The notes: generated by a model not told the origin, from the letters alone. Positions 15,079 to 23,450 are shown, numbered from the stretch's first letter. The stretch is DNA of 64,000 nucleotides from SP197 sp965242595 (GCA_965242595.1 OZ251464.1:248001-312000), one strand, 5' to 3'. Translations and numbers: made by a program.

Positions 15079-16116
15079 TCACCGTGGCGCGGCCTGAACC
15101 ACGATCCTGCCGGCGACGATGTCCGCCCGTGCCCGTTCGATCCGGGCCTCCATGGCGGGCGCGATCAAGGGGCGGTTGTAGCGGTCCAGCGCCCAATCGA
15201 CGCCGCCCTCGGCCAGGCCCAGCAGCTGGCGCCCACCGTAGAAGCAGCCCCGCCAGGCCGCCATGAAGGCGCGATAGACGGCCTCGTCCACCCGCTTGAT
15301 GGCCGAGGTCAGCATGGTGCCGGGGTGAAGGCGGTTCTGGTTGGAATCGACGCCGATGGCCAGCTTGCCCGCCGCCGCCGCCGCCCGATAGACGCCCAGG
15401 CCGCTGCCGCCGGCGGCCGCGAACACCACATCGGCCCCGGCGGCGAACTGGTCCCTGGCCAGCGCCGCGGCCCGGTCGGGATCGTTCCAGGCCGAGGGAT
15501 CGGCGCCCACCGTGGCGCGCAGGATGGAGATCTCCGGGTTCACATGGCGGGCGCCCTGCTCGTAGCCGGCGCCATAATTGCGCACCGCCGGCACATCCAT
15601 GCCGCCTATGAAGCCCACCCGCCCGCTGTGCGATGCCAGCGCCGCCGCCATCCCGGCCAGGAAGGCGCCCTCGTGCTCCTTGAAGGCGACCGAGAGCACG
15701 TTGGGGAGGTCGAGATCGCCGTCGATCAGGACGAAGCCGGTATGCGGCCAGTCGCGGGCGACGGCGGCCACCGCCTCCGTCTGGGCAAAGCCCAGGGCGA
15801 CGATCAGCGTCGCGCCGGCCTCCGCCAGGGCGCGAACGGCCTCCTCCCGCCGCCCCGGAGCGGCGATCTCGCCTTCCAGATAGGCGCTGCCGGTCTCCCG
15901 GCGGAACCGTTCGGCGCCGTCATAGGCCGCCTGGTTGAAGGAACGGTCGAACTTGCCGCCCAGGTCATAGATCACGGCCAGCCTGGCATCGCCACCGCCC
16001 TCGCATTGCAGCAGGCCGTCCGCTGCCAGCGGCGCGCCCCAGCAGACCGCCAGGGCCAGGCCGGCCAGGGCCAGGCAGGCGCGGCGCCTTGCCAGCACCG
16101 CCGCCTTCCTGCTCAT
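15079..16116 (-). CDS. BMP-family ABC transporter substrate-binding protein
   Basis: A 345-residue periplasmic binding protein of the Bmp/PnrA (Med) family, whose members bind nucleosides or related ligands for ABC import. The N-terminus (RKAAVLARRRACLALAGLAL) is a signal sequence. The mature part begins with AVIYDLGGKFDRSFNQAAYDGAERF and contains FIGGMDVPAVRNYGAGYEQG and the GVDSNQN motif of the family. The start at 16116 was preferred because it puts the signal peptide at the N-terminus. No permease or ATPase is adjacent, so it is an orphan binding protein or works with a distant transporter. Confidence 0.88.
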   Translation of the reverse strand: MSRKAAVLARRRACLALAGLALAVCWGAPLAADGLLQCEGGGDARLAVIYDLGGKFDRSFNQAAYDGAERFRRETGSAYLEGEIAAPGRREEAVRALAEAGATLIVALGFAQTEAVAAVARDWPHTGFVLIDGDLDLPNVLSVAFKEHEGAFLAGMAAALASHSGRVGFIGGMDVPAVRNYGAGYEQGARHVNPEISILRATVGADPSAWNDPDRAAALARDQFAAGADVVFAAAGGSGLGVYRAAAAAGKLAIGVDSNQNRLHPGTMLTSAIKRVDEAVYRAFMAAWRGCFYGGRQLLGLAEGGVDWALDRYNRPLIAPAMEARIERARADIVAGRIVVQAAPR

Positions 16117-16138
16117 GGCTGCAACGCCCCGCAAGCGG

Positions 16139-17251
16139 CTAAAGCACGCCGTCCGGATCGACAGCATCGTAGCCCAGGGCATCGGCCACCGCCCGATAGG
16201 TGACCTGGCCGTCATGGACGTTGAGGCCCTGGAGAAGATGGGGATCGTCCCGGCAGGCCTGGCGCCAGCCCTTGTTGGCCAGGGTGGCGATGAAGGGCAG
16301 GGTGGCCTCGCCCAGCGCGAAGGTGGAGGTGCGCGCCACCCCGCCCGGCATGTTGGCCACGCAATAATGCACCACCGAGGCGACCCGATAGGTCGGCCTG
16401 GCGTGGGTGGTGGCGCGGCTGGTCTCGAAACAGCCGCCCTGGTCGATGGCCACGTCCACCAGCACGGAGCCGCGCTGCATGCGCCGCACCTGCGCCTCGC
16501 TCACCAGCTTGGGCGCGGCGGCGCCGGGGATCAGCACGGCGCCGATCGCCGCATCGGCGGCCAGCACATGCTCCTCCAGCGCGTCGCCGGTGGAATAGAG
16601 GATGCGCGCCCGGCCCTGGAACAGCTCGTCCAGCTGGCGCAGGCGCGGCAGGGAACGGTCGAAAACCGTCACATCCGCCCCCAGCCCCACGGCCATGCGC
16701 GCGGCATGGGTGCCGACCACGCCGCCGCCGATCACCACCACCTTGCCGGGCGCCACCCCCGGCACGCCGCCCAGCAGCACGCCGGAACCGTGCTGCGCCT
16801 TCTCCAGGCAATGGGCGGCCGCCTGGATCGACATGCGCCCGGCCACCTCGCTCATCGGCGCCAGCAAGGGCAGGCCGCCGCCCGGGGCGGTGACGGTTTC
16901 ATAGGCGATGGCGGTGCAGCCGGAGGCGAGCAGAAGGCGGGTCTGTTCCGGGTCGGGCGCCAGATGCAGATAGGCGAACAGCACCTGGCCGGCGTGCAGC
17001 ATGCGGCATTCCTGCGGCTGCGGTTCCTTCACCTTCACCACCATCTCGGCGCGGGCATAAACCTCTTCGGCCTGCTCGACGATCTCGGCCCCGGCCCTGG
17101 CATACATGCGGTCGTCCAGGCCGATGGCGCGCCCCGCCCCCCGCTGCACCAGGATGCGGTGGCCGGCATCCGCCAGTTCGTGAACGGCGGCGGGCGTCAT
17201 GCCGACGCGGTATTCGTGATTCTTGATTTCCTTGGGCACGCCGAGAAGCAT
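16139..17251 (-). CDS. ald: alanine dehydrogenase
   Basis: Reversibly deaminates L-alanine to pyruvate with NAD. The 370-residue protein starts MLLGVPKEIKNHEYRVGMTP. The pyruvate-site Lys lies in VKVKEPQ, the catalytic His in LFAYLHLAPD, and the NAD motif is VIGGGVVGTHAARMA. Length and C-terminus (NKGWRQACRDD...GLNVHDGQVTY) match the family. A GGGGGG-type ribosome site precedes the ATG. It lies between the adenosine kinase gene and the BMP gene on the same strand, with a 139-nt gap before it. Confidence 0.95.
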   Translation of the reverse strand: MLLGVPKEIKNHEYRVGMTPAAVHELADAGHRILVQRGAGRAIGLDDRMYARAGAEIVEQAEEVYARAEMVVKVKEPQPQECRMLHAGQVLFAYLHLAPDPEQTRLLLASGCTAIAYETVTAPGGGLPLLAPMSEVAGRMSIQAAAHCLEKAQHGSGVLLGGVPGVAPGKVVVIGGGVVGTHAARMAVGLGADVTVFDRSLPRLRQLDELFQGRARILYSTGDALEEHVLAADAAIGAVLIPGAAAPKLVSEAQVRRMQRGSVLVDVAIDQGGCFETSRATTHARPTYRVASVVHYCVANMPGGVARTSTFALGEATLPFIATLANKGWRQACRDDPHLLQGLNVHDGQVTYRAVADALGYDAVDPDGVL

Positions 17252-17390
17252 CGCATATCCCCCCTGCTCCGGGCCTCGCCAGAGCGCTCGCAGGCGGGCA
17301 GAAGACACCCCGCCGGGGCCGGAATCAAGGCGCGGCCGAACGATTTCCCCGCCCTGGCACCCGGCTGGCCGCGGGCCGGGCCGGGGGGAT

Positions 17391-18377
17391 TCAGCCCAGG
17401 CTGGTCGCCACCAGGGCGCGCAGGTCGGCCTGGGGGCGGGCGCCGATATGGCCGATCGCCTCTCCGGCGCAGATGGCGGCGATGCGCCCCGCCCGTTCCA
17501 GGCTGGTGCCCTGGGTGTAGCCATAGAGGAAGCCGGCGGCGTGCAGGTCGCCGGCCCCGGTGGTGTCCACCACATCGGCGGCGGTGGCTTCGATGGCGAT
17601 GCGCTCGCCCCCGCACGCGATCAGGCAGCCCTGTTCGCTGCGGGTGATCACGGCCAGGCGGACATCGCCCGCCATGGCCGTGGCCGCGGCGGCGACGCTG
17701 GCGGCGCGGTAGAGCGCGATGGCCTCGGCCTCGTTGGCGAAGACGATATCGACGCCCGCCTGGATGAAGGCCAGGAAGGCGTCGCGGTGGCGTTCGACGC
17801 ACATGGGATCGGAGAGCGTCAGCGCCACCTCGCGCGAAGCCTTTCGCGCCATGCGCCGGGCGGTTTCGAACAGCGCCGGGCCGCGGGGCGCGTCCCACAG
17901 ATAGCCTTCCAGATAGATCGTTCTGGCGGCGGCGATGTCGTCTGCGCGCAGATCGCCCGGGGCCAGCCCCGCCGCCGCGCCCAGATGGGTGTTCATGGTG
18001 CGCTCGCCATCGGCTGTCACCAGCACCAGCGAACGGCCGCTGGCCGGCCCGGCGGCGACAGGCGTCGCAAAGGCCACGCCCTGGGCGCGGATGTCGCGGG
18101 CGAAGGCCCGGCCCAGGGCGTCGTCCGCCACCCTGCCCACGAAGCAGGCCCGCCCGCCCAGGGCGGCGACGCCGGCGGCGGTGTTGGCGGCCGAACCGCC
18201 GGAGGTTTGCCCGGCACACCCCGCGATCCGTTGCAGCCGGGCGGCCTCCCGCTCGTCCACCAGGCGCATGGTGCCCTTGGCGAGGCCGTGTTCGGCCAGC
18301 AGATCGTCGTCGCAACGGGCGAGGATATCGACGATGGCGTGGCCGATGGCGAGCACGTCGAAGCGGGTTTCGGTCAT
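17391..18377 (-). CDS. PfkB-family adenosine kinase
   Basis: A 328-residue ribokinase-fold sugar/nucleoside kinase. The sequence has the PfkB substrate motif GGSAANTAAGVAALGG near residue 60 and the ATP/catalytic motif DTTGAGD with the base Asp near residue 270. The N-terminus FDVLAIGHAIVDILA is typical of bacterial adenosine kinases that convert adenosine to AMP. A different purine or sugar substrate is possible. Transcription probably comes from a duplicated promoter just upstream, in the region shared with divergent moaA. Confidence 0.85.
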   Translation of the reverse strand: MTETRFDVLAIGHAIVDILARCDDDLLAEHGLAKGTMRLVDEREAARLQRIAGCAGQTSGGSAANTAAGVAALGGRACFVGRVADDALGRAFARDIRAQGVAFATPVAAGPASGRSLVLVTADGERTMNTHLGAAAGLAPGDLRADDIAAARTIYLEGYLWDAPRGPALFETARRMARKASREVALTLSDPMCVERHRDAFLAFIQAGVDIVFANEAEAIALYRAASVAAAATAMAGDVRLAVITRSEQGCLIACGGERIAIEATAADVVDTTGAGDLHAAGFLYGYTQGTSLERAGRIAAICAGEAIGHIGARPQADLRALVATSLG

Positions 18378-18400
18378 GGTTCGGGGATGTCTCGCACGAG

Positions 18401-18434
18401 GGCGGGAGTATAGGTGGGGCGGGAGTATAGGCGG
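18401..18434 (-). promoter_or_regulatory. tandem 17-bp repeat carrying two -10-like TATACT boxes
   Basis: GGCGGGAGTATAGGTGG (18401-18417) is repeated immediately as GGCGGGAGTATAGGCGG (18418-18434). On the minus strand each copy shows TATACT, a near-consensus -10 box, at 18412-18407 and 18429-18424, pointing at the adenosine kinase gene 30-50 nt away. No convincing -35 box accompanies them. The duplication is exact except for one base. Confidence 0.5.
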
Positions 18435-18584
18435 GGCCGGGCGCCCGGCAAGCGGTGGATGGCGGCGGCGCATCCCCGGCGTCATGTATGCCCCGGGTGC
18501 CCGGGCCGGAACGCGCCCTTGCCTGGCGGCGGCGCGGCGCCTATGGTGGCCGCCGCATCGTTCCGGTTTCGCCCAGGTTTTGCC

Positions 18585-19580
18585 ATGGCAGCGTTGATCG
18601 ACCCCTTCGGCCGCAGCATCGATTATGTCCGCATTTCGGTGACCGACCGGTGCGACTTCCGCTGCGTCTATTGCATGTCGGAAGACATGACCTTCCTGCC
18701 CAAGAAGGATCTGCTGACGCTGGAGGAGCTCGACCGGCTGGCCAGCGCCTTCGTGCGGCTGGGCACGCGCAAGCTGCGCATCACCGGCGGCGAGCCGCTG
18801 GTAAGGAAGGGGGTGATGGGCCTGTTCCACGGCCTCGCCCGCCATCTGGGCCACGGGCTGGACGAGCTGACGCTGACCACCAATGGCAGCCAGCTCGACC
18901 GGTTCGCCGACGATCTGGTCGCCGCCGGCGTGCGCCGCGTCAATGTCTCGCTGGATACGCTGGATGGCGCCCGCTTCAAGGCCATCACCCGCTGGGGCCG
19001 CTTCGAACGGGCGCTGGCGGGGATCGCGGCCGCCCGCAAGGCGGGGCTCGCCGTCAAGATCAACGCCGTCGCCATGAAGGGCGTCAACGAGGACGAGTTC
19101 GACGCCATGATCGCCTGGTGCGGCGAGCGCGGCTTCGACCTGACGCTGATCGAAACCATGCCCATGGGCGAGATCGACGGCGACCGCACCCAGCATTACC
19201 TGCCGCTGTCGCTGGTGCGCGCGCGGCTGAAGCGGCGCTGGACGCTGGAGGACATCCCCTATCGCAGCGGCGGCCCGGCCCGCTATGTGCGCGTGCGAGA
19301 GGCCGGCATCCGGCTGGGCTTCATCACGCCGCTGACCCACAATTTCTGCGAGGCCTGCAACCGCGTGCGGCTGACCTGCACCGGCACCCTCTATATGTGC
19401 CTGGGCCAGGACGATGCCGCCGACCTCAAAGGGCCGCTGCGCGCCAGCGAGGGCGACGCGCCGCTGGAGGCGGCCATCCGCGAAGCGATCTCGCGCAAGC
19501 CCAAAGGCCACGATTTCGTGATCGACCGGCGCAACTCCGGTCCTGCGGTGGCGCGCCATATGAGCGTGACGGGCGGCTGA
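18585..19580 (+). CDS. moaA: GTP 3',8-cyclase, molybdenum cofactor synthesis
   Basis: Radical-SAM enzyme that, with MoaC, turns GTP into the pyranopterin precursor of molybdenum cofactor. The 331-residue protein has the N-terminal cluster C-x3-C-x2-C (CDFRCVYC), then RITGGEPLVRKG. The C-terminal second cluster is CEACNRVRLTCTGTLYMC (C-x2-C-x13-C). It ends in the catalytic Gly-Gly. The start at 18585 (MAALIDPFGR) fits the family N-terminus; longer in-frame extensions upstream look non-coding. The gene is followed after 52 nt by the selenoprotein gene. Confidence 0.95.
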   Translation: MAALIDPFGRSIDYVRISVTDRCDFRCVYCMSEDMTFLPKKDLLTLEELDRLASAFVRLGTRKLRITGGEPLVRKGVMGLFHGLARHLGHGLDELTLTTNGSQLDRFADDLVAAGVRRVNVSLDTLDGARFKAITRWGRFERALAGIAAARKAGLAVKINAVAMKGVNEDEFDAMIAWCGERGFDLTLIETMPMGEIDGDRTQHYLPLSLVRARLKRRWTLEDIPYRSGGPARYVRVREAGIRLGFITPLTHNFCEACNRVRLTCTGTLYMCLGQDDAADLKGPLRASEGDAPLEAAIREAISRKPKGHDFVIDRRNSGPAVARHMSVTGG

Positions 19581-19592
19581 GCGCGGCCCGGA

Positions 19593-19609
19593 AGCGGCGC
19601 CGCGCCGCT
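19593..19609 (+). other. GC hairpin between moaA and the selenoprotein gene
   Basis: A perfect inverted repeat AGCGGCG-CCG-CGCCGCT (7-bp stem, 3-nt loop) lies 12 nt after the moaA stop. No U-tract follows, so it is not a standard intrinsic terminator. It could stabilise the 3' end of moaA mRNA or act as a partial attenuator before the downstream gene. Confidence 0.35.
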
Positions 19610-19632
19610 GGGCGGGCGCAAGTGAGGAGACG

Positions 19633-19860
19633 ATGGCAGAGAAGATCAGGATCGAATACTGCCGGGCCTGAAACTACGAGCCCCGGGCGCTCCGTGCGAG
19701 GGACCAGCTCATGAAGGCCCATGGCGTCGAGGTGGACATCTTCGGCGGGCGGACGGGTTCCTTCGAGATCACCAGGGGCGAAACGCTCCTGTTCTCGAAG
19801 CTGGGCCTGGGCCGCTTCCCCGAAGACGGCGAATTGCTGGCGCTGACGGGCGGCGGCTGA
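19633..19860 (+). CDS. SelW/Rdx-family selenoprotein with in-frame UGA (Sec13)
   Basis: A 75-residue thioredoxin-like Rdx protein. Reading through one UGA (19669-19671) as selenocysteine gives the redox motif C10-R-A-U13 right after the first strand (IRIEY). After it come YEPRALRARDQLM, the second strand VEVDIFGG, GSFEITR and LLFSKLGLGRFPED, matching the SelW layout (YCxxU, helix, TGxFEV, hairpin). A GAGGAG Shine-Dalgarno sits 3-4 nt before the ATG. The frame continues with host-like codon use to TGA at 19858-19860. SelW-like proteins are thought to act as thiol/selenol oxidoreductases. The gene is too short after the UGA for normal callers. Decoding requires SelA, SelB, SelC and SelD, not present in this window. 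Confidence 0.87.
19672..19710 (+). promoter_or_regulatory. candidate bacterial SECIS region downstream of the Sec UGA
   Basis: Bacterial SECIS elements are hairpins directly 3' of the UGA inside the coding region. Here GAGC (19678-19681) can pair with GCUC (19707-19710), CCC (19682-19684) with GGG (19700-19702), and GCGC (19687-19690) with GUGC (19694-19697). A competing fold pairs GAGC with GCUC at 19689-19692. The correct fold cannot be chosen by eye. Confidence 0.45.
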
Positions 19861-19883
19861 ACGCTGCCGCCCGCGCGTGGCGT

Positions 19884-20039
19884 TCAGTCGCGCACCACCG
19901 CCACATAGCAGGGGTCGTAGCGGTTTTCGCCGCAGCCCTCGCCCACGGCGCTGGCGGGGGTGGCGGCGTTCTGGATGACGAGCGCGACCAGCGCGGCCGC
20001 GATCGCCGTCAGTACGACCTTGGTGTAGCCATCGACCAT
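19884..20039 (-). CDS. small membrane/exported protein, 51 aa
   Basis: Too short for most gene finders, but supported by a strong Shine-Dalgarno (AAAGGAGG, 6 nt before the ATG). The product begins MVDGYTKVVLTAIAAALVAL, a single hydrophobic helix at residues 8-23. A short polar tail with two cysteines follows (GEGCGENRYDPCYVAVV). Small proteins with a similar YTKxVLT start occur in many alphaproteobacteria without known function. It is convergent with the selenoprotein gene and divergent from the FAD oxidoreductase gene. The two C-terminal cysteines could form a disulfide if the tail is periplasmic. Confidence 0.72.
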   Translation of the reverse strand: MVDGYTKVVLTAIAAALVALVIQNAATPASAVGEGCGENRYDPCYVAVVRD

Positions 20040-20239
20040 GGCATGCCTCCTTTCCGGCTGGACGCGGCCAGCATGGCGCCGCGCTCCCGGTGCCGCAATC
20101 GGCAGGAGGCGGTTGACCGCCGCCGCCCCGCCCGTAAAGGTGGCGCCGCCCTGGCGGCGGGGGTGTTCTTCCCCGGTGGCATCGTGCGGCGCCTTCGCGG
20201 CGCCGCGCGGATGGCCTCGCCTTGGCGGCGGAGATGGCC

Positions 20240-21550
20240 ATGATCCAGGATCGGGGCGCGCTGCCCCGGCGCACCGATGTGGCGGTGATCGGCGGCGGCA
20301 TCGTCGGCGTCTGCACCGCCTGGTTCCTGGCCCGGCGCGGCGTGGCCTGCACGCTGATCGAAAAGGGCCGCATCGCCGGCGAACAATCCAGCCGCAATTG
20401 GGGCTTCGTCCGCCAGCAGGGCCGCGCGCCGCAGGAGCTGCCGCTGGCCATGGAGGCCCTGCGCATCTGGCAGGGGCTGGCCCGCGAGATCGGCGAGGAG
20501 ACGGGCTTTCGCCGCAAGGGCATCGTCTATGCCAGCGAGGACGAAGACCGCCTGCGGGAGTTCGAAGACTTCCGCGCCCTGGCCCGCCTGCACCAGCTGG
20601 ACACGCAGCTGCTGACGCCCGCCCGGCTGCAGGCGCTGGTGCCGGACATGCGGGGCGACTGGAAGGGCGGCCTTCATACGCCGTCCGACGGGCGGGCGGA
20701 GCCGCGGCTGGCCGCCCCCGCCATCGCCCGCGCGGCGGCGCGCGAGGGCGCTGCGATCGTCACCGGCTGTGCCGCGCGCGGCCTCGAACTGAAGGGCGGG
20801 CGCACCGCCGGCGTGGTGACCGAACGCGGCCCGATCGCGGCCTCCACCGTGGTGCTGGCGGGCGGCATCTGGTCGGCGCTGTTCGCCGGCAATCACGGCA
20901 TCGACCTGCCGCAGCTGCGCATCCAGAACAACGTCTTTCGCACCACGCCGGTGCCGGAGGTGTTCGCCGGCGCCATCTGGACCGACGATGTCGCGCTGCG
21001 GCGGCGGCGCGACGGTGGCTTCACCGTCGCCCATGGCCACCGGTCGGATGTTCATCTGGCGCCCGATCTGCTGCGCCGCTTCTGGGATTTTCAGCCCGCC
21101 TGGCGGCACGAGCGCGCCGCCATCCGCCTGCGCTTCGGGCGCCAGAGTGTGCGCGAGATCGTCACCCGCCGACGCTGGGCGCTGGACGATACCACCCCGT
21201 TCGAGGCGGTGCGCACGATGGACCCCAGGCCCTATCGCGGGGTGGTCATGGAGACCTTCGGCCACATGCGCCGCCGCTTTCCGGCGCTGGCCGATGCCGG
21301 CATCGCCGCCAGCTGGGCGGGGCTGATCGATGTCACCCCCGACGCCATCCCGGTGATCTCGCCCGTCGCCGCCATCCCCGGCTTCTACCTCTCGACCGGC
21401 TACAGCGGCCACGGCTTCGGCATCGGGCCGGCGGCCGGCCTGGCGACGGCCGAGATGGCGATGGACGCGCCCGGCAGTTTCGACCTTTCCGCCTTTCGCC
21501 TCTCCCGCTTTGCCGAAGGCGCCCCCAACCCCTTCGGCGGCGCCGCCTGA
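20240..21550 (+). CDS. FAD-dependent amino-acid/amine oxidoreductase (DAO family)
   Basis: A flavoenzyme of the glycine/D-amino-acid oxidase family. The FAD dinucleotide motif VIGGGIVGVCTAWFLARRG lies near the N-terminus, EQSSRNWGFVRQQGR follows the first helix, and the C-terminal FAD site is YLSTGYSGHGFGIGPAAG. Such enzymes oxidise secondary or tertiary amines (sarcosine, dimethylglycine, N-methyl amino acids) or D-amino acids; the substrate is unknown. The start at 20240 was chosen for GGAG six bases upstream; an ATG at 20234 is also possible. The product is 436 residues. It is followed 15 nt later by cbiD. Confidence 0.85.
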   Translation: MIQDRGALPRRTDVAVIGGGIVGVCTAWFLARRGVACTLIEKGRIAGEQSSRNWGFVRQQGRAPQELPLAMEALRIWQGLAREIGEETGFRRKGIVYASEDEDRLREFEDFRALARLHQLDTQLLTPARLQALVPDMRGDWKGGLHTPSDGRAEPRLAAPAIARAAAREGAAIVTGCAARGLELKGGRTAGVVTERGPIAASTVVLAGGIWSALFAGNHGIDLPQLRIQNNVFRTTPVPEVFAGAIWTDDVALRRRRDGGFTVAHGHRSDVHLAPDLLRRFWDFQPAWRHERAAIRLRFGRQSVREIVTRRRWALDDTTPFEAVRTMDPRPYRGVVMETFGHMRRRFPALADAGIAASWAGLIDVTPDAIPVISPVAAIPGFYLSTGYSGHGFGIGPAAGLATAEMAMDAPGSFDLSAFRLSRFAEGAPNPFGGAA

Positions 21551-21565
21551 GAGCAGGGCGGCGCC

Positions 21566-22651
21566 GTGGCGCGACGGCCCGAAGGCGCCCTGCGCAAGGG
21601 CTGGACCACCGGCGCCTGCGCCACCGCGGCCACGGCGGCGGCCTTCCAGGCGCTGATCACCGGCGCCTTTCCCGATCCGGTCGCCATCCGCCTGCCGCGC
21701 GGCGAGCGGCCTTCCTTCCCGCTGGCGCGCAAGGCGCTGGCCCCGGGCCGGGCCATGGCGGCGGTGATCAAGGATGCGGGCGACGATCCCGATGTCACCC
21801 ACGGCGCCGAGATCTCCGCCACCGTCACACCGGCCGCCCCCGGCAGCGGCGTCGCCTTTCGCGCCGGCGCCGGCGTGGGCATCGTGACCCTGGCCGGCCT
21901 GCCGCTGGCGGTGGGCGAGCCGGCGATCAACCCCAAACCGCGCGCCATGATGCGGGCCGCCATCGCCGCCCTGGCGGCCGGGCTGGGGGTGGCGGGCGAT
22001 GTCGGCGTCGAAATCTCGGTGGCGGACGGTGCAGCCCTCGCCCGGCGCACCTGGAACCCGCGCCTTGGCATCCGGGGCGGGCTTTCGATCCTGGGCACCA
22101 CCGGCGTGGTCGTGCCCTATTCCTGTTCGGCCTGGATCCATTCCATCCATCGCGGCATCGATGTGGCCCGCGCCGCCGGGCTGGGCCATGTTGCCGGCGC
22201 CACCGGGCGCAGCAGCGAGGCGGCGGTGGCCAGCCTCTACCGCCTGCCGGAGATGGCGCTGATCGACATGGGCGATTTCGCCGGCGGCATGCTGAAATAT
22301 CTCCGCCGCCATCCCGTGCCCCGCGTCACCGTGGCGGGCGGCTTTGCCAAGCTGGCCAAGCTGGGCCAGGGCGCGATGGACCTGCATTCCGCCCGCAGCC
22401 GCCTCGACCGTGTCCGCCTGGCGGCCCTGGCGCGGCAGGTGGGCGGCGGCCGGGCGCTGGCGGACGCGATCGCGGCGGCACCCAGCGCGGGCGCCGCCCT
22501 GGCCCTGGCCCAGGCGGACGGCGTGGCGCTGGGCGCCGCCGTCGCCGCCCGGGCGCGCGAAGCGGCGCTGGCCGTGCTGGCGGGCGGGGCTGTGCTGGAT
22601 GTGGTGGTGGTGGACCGGGAAGGCCGCATCGTCGGCAGGGCGGGGTCGTGA
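21566..22651 (+). CDS. cbiD: cobalt-precorrin-5B C1-methyltransferase
   Basis: Methylates C1 of the corrin ring with SAM in cobalamin synthesis. The 361-residue protein starts at GTG 21566 and has the hallmark KGWTTGACATAATAAAF near the N-terminus. Also conserved are the GVGIVTLAGLPLAVGEPAINP region, GGLSILGTTGVVVPYS and DMGDFAGGMLKYLR. CbiD is characteristic of the anaerobic (early cobalt) pathway, although some alphaproteobacteria mix both gene sets. It overlaps the next gene by 4 nt (GTGA). No cobalamin riboswitch was seen upstream. Confidence 0.93.
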   Translation: MARRPEGALRKGWTTGACATAATAAAFQALITGAFPDPVAIRLPRGERPSFPLARKALAPGRAMAAVIKDAGDDPDVTHGAEISATVTPAAPGSGVAFRAGAGVGIVTLAGLPLAVGEPAINPKPRAMMRAAIAALAAGLGVAGDVGVEISVADGAALARRTWNPRLGIRGGLSILGTTGVVVPYSCSAWIHSIHRGIDVARAAGLGHVAGATGRSSEAAVASLYRLPEMALIDMGDFAGGMLKYLRRHPVPRVTVAGGFAKLAKLGQGAMDLHSARSRLDRVRLAALARQVGGGRALADAIAAAPSAGAALALAQADGVALGAAVAARAREAALAVLAGGAVLDVVVVDREGRIVGRAGS

Positions 22652-23409
22652 AGCTGCTGCTGCTGGGCGGCACGGGCGAGGCGGTGGCGCTCGCCCGCCG
22701 GCTGGCCCGCCAGCGGAGCGATATCGCGGTCACGATCTCGCTGGCGGGGCTGACCCGCCATGCCAACACCGGCCCCGGCCGGGTGCGGCGCGGTGGCTTC
22801 GGCGGCGCCGAAGGGCTGGCGGACTGGCTGGTTCGCGAAGCCATCGACGCGCTGATCGACGCCACCCACCCTTTCGCCGCAACCATGGCGCGCCATGCCG
22901 CCGGCGCCGCCCGTGCCGCCGCCGTGCCGCGGTTGAAGCTGGCCCGGCCCATGTGGCCCCGGCAGCCGGGCGATAACTGGCTGCCGGTGGACGATGCCGC
23001 GGCGGCTGCGGCCGCGCTCGCCCGCCTGGCCCCGGCCAGCGCCTTTCTGGCCCTGGGCCGGCGCGATCTGGCGCCCTTCGCCCCGCTGACGGCGGCCATG
23101 CGCTTTCTGCTGCGCACCGTGGAGCCTGTGGCGGGGCCGCCGCCGCTTGCCAACGCCCGTCTCGTCCTGGCGCGCGGCCCGTTCACGCTGGCATCGGAGA
23201 GGGCGCTGTTCGCGGCCCATGGCATCGAGGCGCTGGTGACGCGGGCGGCCGGCGGCGAGGCGGGCGCGGCCAAGATCGCCGTTGCCCGCGAGCGGGGGCT
23301 GCCGGTGATCGTGCTCGCCCGCCCGCCGCTGCCGCCCGGCCCCGTGGTCGCCGATATCGAAGGCGCCATGGCGTGGCTTGCCCGCCGCTGGCCGGATGCG
23401 GGCGCATAG
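22648..23409 (+). CDS. cobK: precorrin-6A / cobalt-precorrin-6A reductase
   Basis: NAD(P)H-dependent reductase of the corrin ring in cobalamin synthesis (CobK/CbiJ). The 253-residue protein starts at GTG 22648 with LLLLGGTGEAVALARRLA. It has SLAGLTRHANTGPGRVRRGGFGG, the family motif ATHPFAATMARHA and LALGRRDLAPF. The 4-nt overlap with cbiD couples the two cobalamin steps. Whether it acts on the cobalt-free or the cobalt form cannot be told. Confidence 0.9.
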   Translation: MKLLLLGGTGEAVALARRLARQRSDIAVTISLAGLTRHANTGPGRVRRGGFGGAEGLADWLVREAIDALIDATHPFAATMARHAAGAARAAAVPRLKLARPMWPRQPGDNWLPVDDAAAAAAALARLAPASAFLALGRRDLAPFAPLTAAMRFLLRTVEPVAGPPPLANARLVLARGPFTLASERALFAAHGIEALVTRAAGGEAGAAKIAVARERGLPVIVLARPPLPPGPVVADIEGAMAWLARRWPDAGA

Positions 23410-23450
23410 CGCGCCGCCGCCACCCTTGCGCGGTGTGCCGGGCAAGCCGG

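Noticed and set aside
19633..19860. TGA at 19669 as a frameshift or pseudogene stop
   Set aside because: The same frame continues with SelW-like sequence to the end, and Cys-x-x-UGA is the exact position of selenocysteine in the family. No base change or shift is needed.
20040..20239. Cobalamin riboswitch before the FAD oxidoreductase-cbiD-cobK genes
   Set aside because: The B12-box core and the conserved flanking elements are not present in this 200-nt gap, though the region is GC-rich and can form hairpins.
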